DNA from: Onchocerca volvulus
Lineage: Eukaryota; Nematoda; Chromadorea; Rhabditida; Onchocercidae
Assembly: GCA_000499405.2 (NCBI GenBank)
Contig: HG738138.1
Location: forward strand, 20,499,753-20,563,752
Direction of reading: 5' to 3'
Length of the DNA stretch: 64,000 bases
This document shows, piece after piece, positions 51,381 through 61,778 of this stretch. Under the pieces are notes generated by a model, which searched no databases, was not told the origin of the DNA, and worked only from the letters and a program-made list of their open reading frames with translations. Within the stretch, counting starts at the first letter, position 1. Each line of letters begins with the position of its first letter. The position numbers and the translations under genes are program-made.

Positions 51381-51592
51381 CATATATTATAGTTTCCAGA
51401 AGTCAGTTTTCTGCATGAGTTTTTTGTAGAAAAAATATTTCTTCATTTAAATTTTTCGATAAGAAAATATTGTTGTAAAAATGTAAGTCAAATACTTTTA
51501 CTAAATTGAAAACTATAACATATATTATAATTTCCAGAAATCAGTTTTATGTATGAGTTTTTTGTAAAAAAATTTCTTTATTTAAATTTTTC
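51381..51592. repeat. Diverged direct repeat pair, spacing about 138 bp
   Basis: Segments 51381-51455 and 51519-51592 share a block starting CATATATTATA, then TTTCCAGAA, TCAGTTTT and ATGAGTTTTTTGTA, with several mismatches. Part of the spacer (GTCAAATACTT) recurs near 51692, suggesting a longer decayed array. Confidence 0.7.
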
Positions 51593-52350
51593 TAATTTTT
51601 TAGTACATATTTAAAAAAAAAGATCCGTTTGAAAAAAAAAATTTGGATCAGATAAATTCAATTTTAACGTTTTTTTTGTAATTCCAGTGCAGGTCAAATA
51701 CTTCTCCTAACTAACCTAAATTAAAAAATTTCGGTCTATATTAAACAGCAATTTTTTTACGGAGCAGTATTTTACTTTTACTTTTACAATAAGCGTCTCT
51801 ATATGTATGTGAAAAGTTGAACTCATTCATTGACTTGGAATCTTTGATCCATAACGGATTAATGTCATACATTTGTCAGAACTTGAAATGCGTAATTATA
51901 GGACGAGCGATTATCAGTTTTTTATTTTAAAGCTTATCGAATGCAGAAAAATCAGACAAAGTCTTTTTGCATTACCCAGATTTTAAACACACATGATGCT
52001 GATGAAGTGCCAAAAGTAAATTCGCTAAATCGATGGAATTTTAGTTTTGATTATGGGATAACGGAGAGTAGTTTGATATCTGCATCACAGATTCCTCTTC
52101 GACTCTTTCTCGGGAACATAAAAACCCGTCCTGTAATCCGTCTATCCAATTAAAATTTCATTTCTAGAGGCTCTCCATAGTAAAGAAAGGAATGTTTTCT
52201 TTGTTATCATCAATTGGAATGTTTGTCGTACTGATCGCAACTGTGTGGAAGATGAAACATATCCCTTTTGAAACGGAAACGAATGAATGTATAAATATGA
52301 TGATCACAACATTTTCCACCCGCATTCCACATTTCTTTCTATTTCACAAA

Positions 52351-53260
52351 ATGCAGGAAGCGAAATTTGCGATAGCCGTGGCATCTGGTTGCAGTGCACT
52401 TGCAATCATTACATGCTTAGCAGTGATCCCTTCCATGTATACAATAATGAGGGAAATCAGCAATGAAGTATTGGATGAGGTACAGGTATGTGTTTAATTA
52501 TGAATTTCTTGAATTTTTGAAAGCAATTTAATTTCGAAATTCTAGAACTTGTACGGATTTTGTTTTTTATTTTCGAAATCAATTCATTGTTTCAATTTCT
52601 TTCGGTGACAGTGTTCATTGAATACCTCTGAGAACAAATATAGCAAATCAACAAAGAATACAAGCATGACATCATTCCATGCTTTCTCATGTCGAATTTT
52701 GAAATTTAGAATTTTGGAAATAATTTCCAATATGATTGCTACAACTGAAAATTCATGGAGGGAAATGGTTACTCATTAATTGGAGATATCACTACTGTTG
52801 AAGTTGCTGAGCTTCCTAATTTGGAATGTAATTAAGTAAAAACTAGACGTCAGCTGATGTGGTAATCGAACAAGCTTTTTAAGGGTTTTAATTCTGGATG
52901 AGTTACTTCATAATCATTTATCATCTGATGAAAATTTAGCAATCCTATCCAAAAAACAACAATAATAAATGTCGCCTGTATTTTTTAATTATTATTATTT
53001 CTTGGTCAGAGAATATGTTAGGGTATTTTATTACTGTTTTCGGTAATTATCATCTTCTGCTTTTCTAGTTCCTCTGATTTATCATAAATTATATCTCGAA
53101 GTTTACGCTTTCCAGCTCTGTCAAATCCTTCGCAAATTGCATGTTTTGTTCTTTTTCAAACAACACTTTTTAATATTAAAATTTCATACAACAAATTCAA
53201 AAAGATCAAGCAATTAAATGAAAAGTCATAAAAACAAAAAAAAAAAAAAAAAAAAAAAAA

Positions 53261-53319
<59 letters not shown>

Positions 53320-55409
53320 AATTTAGTTGAACAATCACTAGCAACTTTTCGTTTTATTTACTTCAATGGAAAAAATAACTGCAACAAATTATTATAATTT
53401 GACAATTATTCTGAGACATTTTCACATAGAATTAATCAGAATTTGAGATATCTTATCATATAATTAAATGGATAACGCTGGTAAGAATTTTTAAGTATCT
53501 TTCAGCAAGTTCCAGTGACATAAAATAAATTTTTTTATAATCAATGATAGAAGTGATCTGGATTCTTGTTCTGATAGTAGCACAATTTACTTTTAATCAC
53601 TTTCAAGATGAATCACAATTTGTTTCTAATAAATGATATACAAGAACAGATTTTATTGACATAATATAAGGAATGTCTCACCGAACATATTGATCTAATT
53701 ATGATATAGCAATGGAAAGTTCTCAATTTAAATTGACTGGAAGATATCAAGTTTATCTTGAAAATAAAAAGAACAACACCTGAGAGTTTGCATCTTTAGA
53801 TTTTGCTCGATCAGTATGTGCATCAGATATTTGAAGTTTGAATACAAATGGAAGATCAAAGAATTTTTGCTTCTTTTTTTTAAGAAATTTATGTATTTCA
53901 CTGCGAATAGTATTAGCCTTTATGCATAACTCCGATGCATTCTGTATATTATGCGGAATATTCAAGATAAAAAAATTTTTTGTGATGACATAGAATTACA
54001 AAGCATATCGCATTAAGTCTGATTGGTCAAAATAAGTAAAGGACATTTAAAAATGTGAAAAAAAAAAGATAGAAAGAAGAAAGAAAGATAGCCTGTTTTG
54101 TATTTTTTATTATTGTCCTTAATATTATTGCTCAGCATTTCTTACCTGAATTAATTGTTTTAATTAAATGAATGCTTTCCAGTAAAAACAGTCAATTCAA
54201 CTCACAAATACAAATATTTTCATTTCAAAATTATCTAGTCCCAATTTTATGAAATTTTTTAAAACTCATTTCTGGAGAGAATAAACACTGCAATAAACAA
54301 TGCACATTGCTCATTTTGATTATGACAGAGTGAGATCTTATCACGAATATTCTATCTCAGAATATCGTTCTGTAGAGTGGATTAAATAAAGTGTGAAAAT
54401 TATAATATAAATAGTTTCCTCATTAATTGCTTTTAATTAAAGACTTCAAATGAAAAGTTAGAAAAGTGCAAAATACTCACATGAAACTTAATAGCACGCT
54501 TTTGCTGAAACTCTGCATAATATAAAAAATTTGAATAATTCTTCTAATACACAGATATTTCGTGTCGAAACCGATTCAGCCTGGTCCGAAATGATGGGTA
54601 TCCAAATCAGTCTAAGTCCGCCGAGCGTAAGACGAGATGATCCATTCACTAGTATATTTCGACGAAAACGTCAAGATTTCTCCAACTTGCCGTCTTACTG
54701 CTTATGTGAAGCACCGAATCCAGTCTGTAACAATGGCCCATCAGGACCTCCTGGTCCAGCTGGCCCGGATGGACGTATGTTTTTTTCGCTGCCCTTTTGG
54801 TATTACAAATAATTTGAATTTATCAGATGAAAATAAAGTGATATTTTTCTCAAGTCAGATTTAGCAATCACTTTTTCAGAGCCAGGTCCACCCGGATTAC
54901 CCGGAGATGACAATACGGTAACCTACCCATCAGTGACTTGCCCGCCACAAGATGTAACTTGCGTTAAATGTCCAGTTGGCCCTCGCGGGATACCTGGCCA
55001 AGACGGACCGCAGGGTTTTGCAGGTCCAGATGGAAATCCAGGACAGCCAGGAGTTTCGGGTCGCTTTGCAATGCCGGGACCACCAGGACCAAGTGGTGAT
55101 GCTGGTCAAGTAGGACCACCTGGTATTGTTGGTCCACCCGGTCGACCAGGCCAAGATAGGTCACGTGGAAAAGGAACACCAGGCTCAAAAGGACTTCCAG
55201 GCTTACCAGGATTTATTGGACAACCTGGAACTGATGGACAGATGGGAAGTAATGGAATACCAGGTCCAGCAGGACCGCCAGGACGTGCTGGTATGCCAGG
55301 CCAAATGGGAATTAACGGACTTCCAGGAAAATCTGGTGAACCAGGCAGTCCTGGAAATAGCGCCGCCTATTGCCCCTGTCCACCACGATCTAATTATTAC
55401 TATACTTAA
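52351..55409 (+). CDS. Cuticle collagen
   Basis: Secreted structural collagen of the nematode exoskeleton. Exons 52351-52485, 54555-54774 and 54880-55409 join in phase for 294 residues, the usual size. Residues 1-45 ([20 protein letters not shown]...) are the N-terminal transmembrane Col_cuticle_N domain. A furin-type site RRKR lies at 81-84 (homology block A). Cys pairs flank the helix: [10 protein letters not shown] before it, [11 protein letters not shown] between the short first Gly-X-Y block and the main one, and CPCP near the end. The main Gly-X-Y domain starts at [10 protein letters not shown] and runs to GEPGSPGN with interruptions ([17 protein letters not shown]). The tail ends SNYYYT; Tyr may serve dityrosine cross-links. 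The 2.07-kb first intron is unusually long for this class. ATG 52351 is chosen because it begins the conserved domain; upstream in-frame sequence (from 52192) lacks one. Confidence 0.95.
53236..53317. repeat. Long poly(A) tract, about 80 bp
   Basis: Nearly pure A for about 80 bases, broken by one C and one TT, lies inside intron 1 of the collagen gene. No retroposed gene body or target-site duplication was recognised next to it. Length could be affected by sequencing. Confidence 0.95.
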
Positions 55410-57602
55410 TTTTTACAATGATTTATTTGTTCGATCTTTATGACTGAGCACAAAAAAAACAATAAATTTAAAGTATCCATTTCATATTTTTGGATGGAAT
55501 TATAGAATTTTAAATGAGTGAATTGAGAAGTATTTATAAAAGCTTCATTTAAATAAAGAAATAATTTGCAAAAAATAATACAAATAATTCGCTTATTCAA
55601 AAATTAGATGAGAGATGAAAGACATTAAAGTAAATTAATTCTCACTCTCAGAAAACAATAAAGAGTGTTAGTGAAAAATATTCTTTCAAATATCACCTTT
55701 CGGGGATCGATTATTTGTTTATGTCAAAGGAATAGTCATCTTAAAAATGAATATTTCAGATGAAATCAACAAAAGAAAATATCACTTTTCTGAGACGATA
55801 GTTATCTTCAAAACAAAATGCTATTGAAGGGACAAAAAATGAAAATATTGACCAGAAACTTTCATTGGAAGCTAAAAACCATTCAACCGAGCACCGCTCT
55901 AATTGATAACTGAAATTGAATAAAACGTCGTTTAGTACCAATTAATTTTTCAAAAATAGAGTGATTCATTATTTCCACATTTTTAATAGTACTCTTAAAT
56001 TATTAATATTTCACACTATTCTGTTCGTACTTCGAGCATTTTTTGTTTCATGTAATTTCCATTGTGCAATTGGCGACAATCAATGTCCGTATCATTATCC
56101 GGCGATGTTGATAATCGTATGTCGTTGATTTGTCGCATACTCAGGCGCTGAATTCATCATTTGAAACTCAGTTAAATCTTTTTACACTTTTAAAAACATT
56201 GAAATCCTACTAAACTGATAAATAGTCAGAAACTAAAGTTAATTTTTCAATTCGCATCACATAAGTAAGTGTAAACAGATCATTAGTTGATCGCATGAAA
56301 TCACAAGAATGAAACGCGCTTTCTCACATCCTTTTTGAGATCATAAAATAACTGAACTATTTTATTGCAAAGGTTGGAGTTTTAAAATGCTTACCAAAAG
56401 AGTGTCATGTGTTTCAGAACAGATACTGGAGAATTTCTTATAATAACAGATCAAAGAACACTTTAAAGTCCTAAAAATAGAAATGAATTAATTTTTGAAT
56501 TTCCATTTTTGTACAATGTTCTACCACAGAGCTTCTATTTCTCTCTTATATTAGTGAATGTCGTCTCGTGTCATATTTAATTAATTAATCGAATGATTGA
56601 TTAATTAGATTACTAAGACCACTTAAATTTGAATAAGTCATCTCACCAGAAACATCGAGCTACATCCACTTTCCTGCTCTTCTTACTCCGAGAAATGAAA
56701 TTTACTGATTATTATTATTATTCTATTATCCCCCTTATTTTTCTAACCATTGCTCCTTGTGACATTAATTGAAAAAAATTCTAAAGAGAATTTATTTTCA
56801 ATTAATCGAAGTTATTAACATACTGCCGTCTCAATGCGAAAGTGTCACAAAGATTGCATCACAAAGGAAACCATTATCAAGCAAGCATGTTTGCAAGTTT
56901 CGCAAAGTGATACTGATAAAAAAATCTATGACATTTGACACACTGTATTCATATTTCTCGAATAGGTACAATTCCTTATCCTACAACACTTCTTTTACAG
57001 TATTGCTCTTCATTAACGAAATCGCTCTATGAAAAACCGTTCAAAAGAAATAAAGTTGCAACAAATTCATCGGCAAAGGCAGCTAATCTTACTGAGTGGA
57101 TTTTTTTCACTTCTAACAGAAGATATTTTATAATCATCCATTTAATAGCGATTCCTCATTATTCCTTCACGGGTTTATCGAGCCATTTAATAGTTGCTAA
57201 ACTCTTTCCTAACTATATTTAATTAGATATATTTCTCTTCCGGTGTCCAACTAAAAATTGTATCATGATGTATTGAAAAATTTAGAAATGAATTAAATTT
57301 TGCACTGAAATTTGCAATATTTCACAACTGCCTCGGTCTTTCTCTATTACACAGTTTATAAAAACCTTAATCGAATTTCAGGTTATTCTAAAGTACTTGA
57401 ATACTTTATTTATTTTCGAATGGAATGGACTGATAATAATGATGATGGAAATTATGATAACAGTGCTGGAAGTTGCCAGCAGTGATGTAAAAAGATTTAT
57501 TATTTATTTATGGTGTAAAAAAACCTTTTAAACTTTGTCATGAACTGAATTACATTAGTAAATGACAGATTCTAGAAAATGGACAAGCTCTGATGAAATG
57601 CT
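55410..57602. other. Spacer between collagen and CPG4-like gene (convergent ends)
   Basis: AT-rich sequence between two convergent 3' ends. Plus frames at 56769-57222 overlap each other in different frames and show no domain. A short frame after a TTTCAG near 57380 reads SKVLEYFIYFRMEWTDNNDD to a stop at 57484, but has no partner exon. Nothing firm. Confidence 0.4.
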
Positions 57603-59512
57603 TCAATAAAATTTTGGATTTAAGAATTTTTGGCTGTAGGAACGAAATGTTGGAAAAAGTTGTAAAATAGAGGAGGCGTAGAAAAGTTCATGAGATTAAA
57701 AGTGCAAAAGTTCATAAGCTTCACAAACTATAAAACTGGTGCTTTTAGGACGAAAGACGATAAATTGCTTGCAATGAAGAAAGATTAATTTCCAACCTGC
57801 AATGAAGTTTCATTTGACTTTCATTATTGCCGCGCTTGAATGTACATTGTTCATTGCAAGCTGAAGTAGCGATGCTTGAAAAATTGATGTAAACAAAGGT
57901 AGCAATTTATAAAAAGAATGAATTGGTCTTTTGTTATTTACTTGAATCAAATTTTTATCTTTTTTTTTTTCACTTATTCTGAGATAGTTCTATTCTGGAG
58001 TAGAGAAAGAAATCCAGTCTGAAATTCGGAATTTTAAATGAATATCTCTTTCATTAAAAATTATCTTTCCTCCCTTTTCAAGTTTTTATGAAAGTTCGTA
58101 ATTTTGTTTTCTCCATATTGGCAACAAATTTTAATACAAATGATTATATTAGAGAGACGACATCATTGTTATAGCAACGCCTTTCTCAAGCAAACTATTG
58201 TCTTAGGTAAAAAATAGTCGACTTATTTAATTAAAGAAAAAATGATAAAACTCACTTTTGTCGACATTTGGCGATGCTTTTTTTAAACAATCAAGTTGAT
58301 TTTCAAGCTCTGTAACAGAGAGAAGTTGAAAATAATTTACAAAAATTGAATTCACAGTATAATACGCTCTCTAAGTTATAAATTTTAAACATAACAGTGA
58401 TTAGATTTAAATAATTTATAATAGTTTTTACCACAGCAAAAAGTTTTTTAAGTTTAAACTGGAAATAAAATTGAAGTACAAGAACTGCTTCTAGCGATTT
58501 TTCCGAAAATCATTGCTTCTCCGAAAGACAACAGTGTAAATTTCGATTTCAAATTTTGCTACATGAATGATATTAGAGGCTTCTAGCGGATTGATACTTT
58601 CTTTAATTAAGTAAGAATCACGCTATGCAATATTGACAATAGCTCTAATTTAATTTTAGATTAATGCTTGTCACCTTCATAAAAATCGATGCAATGTAGA
58701 CGATAGAAAGTTGTGAAATGATAAAAGCGGTATTGGTCATCGGGACTGCACTTTTGGCTACAATAGGCAGAAGATTCAAGTTTCTCACATACCTAGAAAA
58801 TACTCAATTGAATAGAATACCCAAAATTGATCGAGTTAATAAGTCCAATAAACCCCTTTTTTTCTTTGCACTTGGTTCTTCAAAAAACTATAATCAAACT
58901 TCTTATCAAATACAGATTGAATTTGATCTGAACTTTCATTATGATTCAAATTTTGGTTTATTAAAATTTCTAATTAGTCCTTCCTTTATATTTGGTAGAA
59001 AAGCACGCGCTAAGCTAAACTAACTTTTTCGAAATTTCTGAATTGAAAAGTGAAGGAATGCTCGAATTTCAGAATTGGCCTCAAGCATTCTTGCAGGCAT
59101 TTACTTGCTTCTCTTCCATTCGTCTCCACATCTGAATAATAAATTTTAAATTCATTATGAGAAAGAAAATCTGAGTATTGTTTAAAATTTTTATTGCAGA
59201 TCTATTGACATGTTTTTCTGATTTTTAGCAAATAAAAATATTGAAATTTTGTGCAAAATTGGAAGAAAATACTCTCCTGTTTTGTCAGTTAAAAATTGTT
59301 GAATTTTGGTGCAACATAAAAGTTCGTACATATAGAATTAGTTACAGCATAATTTAGAAATTTGAATCTAAAAATGTTTAAGATTAATAATTGAACCTGA
59401 AATGAGTTATCCGAAAAAACGAATTTTCTTTATGAAATTAAAAAGTACATGAAAAATGGATGACAACGCCAAGAATAACTGCAGTGATGAAAATGCAATT
59501 GAGCGTCACCAT
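57603..59512 (-). CDS. Small secreted Cys-rich protein, chondroitin proteoglycan 4 (CPG4)-like domain
   Basis: Six exons on minus are all phase-compatible: 59512-59449, 59131-59025, 58792-58675, 58309-58256, 57860-57797 and 57633-57603 (stop), giving 145 residues. The N-terminus (MVTLNCIFITAVILGVVIHF) is a signal peptide. The mature chain has a regular Cys pattern: KCLQECLRPILKF, FRNFEKVCEKLESSAYCSQK, FTTFYRLHCIDFYEELENQL, DCLKK, then TCNEQC and a last LHC. This spacing of paired Cys around Phe-rich helices resembles the nematode CPG4 domain, with T20D4.11-like (DUF19) proteins as an alternative. I saw no Ser-Gly attachment run, so the protein may not carry chondroitin. The short last exon is chosen by phase and its TCCTACAG acceptor. 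The gene structure is strong; the family name is tentative. Confidence 0.72.
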
Positions 59513-61778
59513 GGGAATGACAATGGTTAGAACTTGCATTGATGTAATGATAAATTTAGGTCACACTAACAAATTAATGACACTGCTACTAGGTCAGCGT
59601 TGGATGTACCCATTGCAAATAACAGAAGATATTCTTATCAACTAATTAATTAACCACGCAGTTAAAGCCAACAAATTACTCATTCAATAATTAAGCAATG
59701 TTCGAGCATTCACCTGCTGAATGATTGCTAAATGATCAATAAAAATTATCAACGCATTTTCGATTATTTGTGGAGTCTATTTCTAGCAATAATCAGCTCT
59801 TCCATGATAGTATGAATAATATCGCTATGTTTAACTTCTACGACTGCAACTGCACAGGCGCTTGAATCGCATTACAAGTTCGACGAAGTGTTCTGATCAG
59901 ATGGTTTTAGTGATTGTGATGAAACGAAGTGAATTAACTCACTGCTCAGTTTAAACATTGATATTTGGTATTCGCTTTTATTTCATGTTTTGCATCAAAG
60001 AATTTGATATAGAAAGTGAAGCTTTCATCCTTATTTTTCTGATAAATCAAAAAGATTAGATGCGAATAATTTTGTGATAATCTCATTAAGCTCATATTCC
60101 AGGATGATCTGTTACTCCTAGGATTTTGTCTCATTGTCTTTCCCATATAATCTGTTGCCAGAAGTGAAACAAAAGAAATTTTTTATAAATATGCTTAATG
60201 TGATCACTGTTATCTGTTTATTAGAGATCACAAAACTCATTTTTTATAAAATCTATCCATATGCAAATAAGTTTGGACTTTCTGACAAGTTTTGACGAGT
60301 ACTTCTTCTCAATTTGATTTATTTCCATTTTTCTTAATTTCTTACTTTAATTCTGTTTATCAACAAAAAGTTTGAATCAGTATTTAGGAATATTAATATC
60401 TGAGACTGATGCTCGACATGACTTGAATTCTCCCTTCTGTGTTTGATACTTACCAAATCAATTTTTATTGTGAGTGCTAGCCTGACTTTTTCAACAGGAA
60501 GTTTTTATTGCGTCAGATTTATTGGTATTCTTGAGTTCAAGTTTCTTCGCTAGAAATTTGAATTCATTCTTATAAAGTTCTTATTTCATTCTTCTTTTCG
60601 AACGTATTTTGCATCATCTTTATTTATAACCGGATAATAATGAAATTTGATCAGAATTTAACAATTTAATCACATCAATTTACATAAAATTATGAAAATT
60701 TTTCGTAAATTTTAAGGCATATACATTTACTCATAGTTTAATTGCGCAGAGAAAGTAGAATGAATATGGAATATATTTAAAAGAAACTAAGGTGTAGTGA
60801 CCTTACGACCTTACATGCTATCTCCTATAGAAATGTTATGTGATCTTTTCTCAAACATTTTTAACAGTTGAATTAAACTGTTGAACAATTACCAATCTTT
60901 TTGGATTGCTTTTTTTTTTTAAAGTATCGGTCTTTTTGCTTTAAAAGCGCTAACCATGGCAGAGTACTTTCGTGATCATGAGAATTCTGGACATGTCAAA
61001 ACGTGCAAGATTCATTTTCATATGAAAAGAAATTTGAAAATTGCATGACAAGAGTGAAGTACATCGTTAACAAGGAGGTATACTGTATGAAATGAGTAGA
61101 AAAGATAGAAAAATTGTAAAATTTTCGAATCAAAAAGCATCAAATAAAATATGCTTAAATTTTAAGATTGCTAAGAAATGCTTTAGCTCAATTGTAATAT
61201 GAATAGGCAAACAAACCTTTTGAACGATACACACAAGCAAACAAGTATTTTCTATAGGAAATCGCTTTTTAAAATTTTTATCCATTCCAATGTACTTTAT
61301 TTCTCCAAATTTCAATGCTATCGTTTTGTATTTTGAAGCAAATTTATTACTTTTAAACTGAGCTAACTGAAATATAATTTCGACACTATTTAATTCGGAT
61401 ATGCTCTTTGAAATATTTTTCCCATTTGTACATTGGGAATTGACATCATCTCATTTCTGATCTCTTAGCTTAGACATCTTTTATTCAAACTAAATGATTT
61501 ATTTCCTATCTTAATCACTGCATCCAAAATAATATATGTGTATAAACTAGTTCTGTAAGTTTAGTATGGAATTAATCATTTTCAGTTCATACGGAATGTC
61601 AAAAGAAACGTACTGTCAACGATATTTTGCTATAAGTAAAAAAATGCCCAAAGGTTGGTGTTAAATTGAAGGGATCTTTCGGAAAATCCATTATTTCATC
61701 AGTTTTTCGAATACTAATCCCCAAACATATTCGTGAAAGTTAAGTCACTTAGGTATCAAAGTGAACGAGTCTCAGAAA
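59513..61778. other. Spacer upstream of CPG4-like and DM-domain genes
   Basis: The two genes diverge, so both promoters should lie here. A possible 5' exon of the DM gene sits at about 61585-61631 (after TTTTCAG, frame SYGMSKETYCQRYFAI); a donor in phase 1 would fit an acceptor at 61752. A 29-residue plus frame starts at 60956 (MAEYFRDHENSGHVKTCKIH). The minus frame 60146-59946 has no recognised domain. Confidence 0.4.

Larger units (their letters stand above)
48343..52350. other. Spacer between cardiolipin synthase and the collagen
   Basis: Divergent gap between the crls-1 and collagen starts. 48.55-49.02 kb is less AT-rich and has open frames on both strands (48558-48800 plus, 49012-48785 minus) that I cannot tell from chance. 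A minus frame at 50511-50182 is described separately. A diverged repeat pair lies near 51.38-51.6 kb. The rest shows nothing. Confidence 0.4.

Noticed and set aside
54930..55188. Minus-strand ORFs over the collagen
   Set aside because: They are mirror readings of Gly-X-Y repeats; the plus frame is an unmistakable collagen.
55126..55443. 105-residue plus ORF in an alternative frame of the collagen
   Set aside because: Off-frame reading of the repeat; Gln/Asp/Val pattern reflects Gly-Pro codons shifted by one.
56935..57222. 95-residue plus ORF
   Set aside because: Overlaps another open frame (56769-57032), shows no domain and lacks partner exons.
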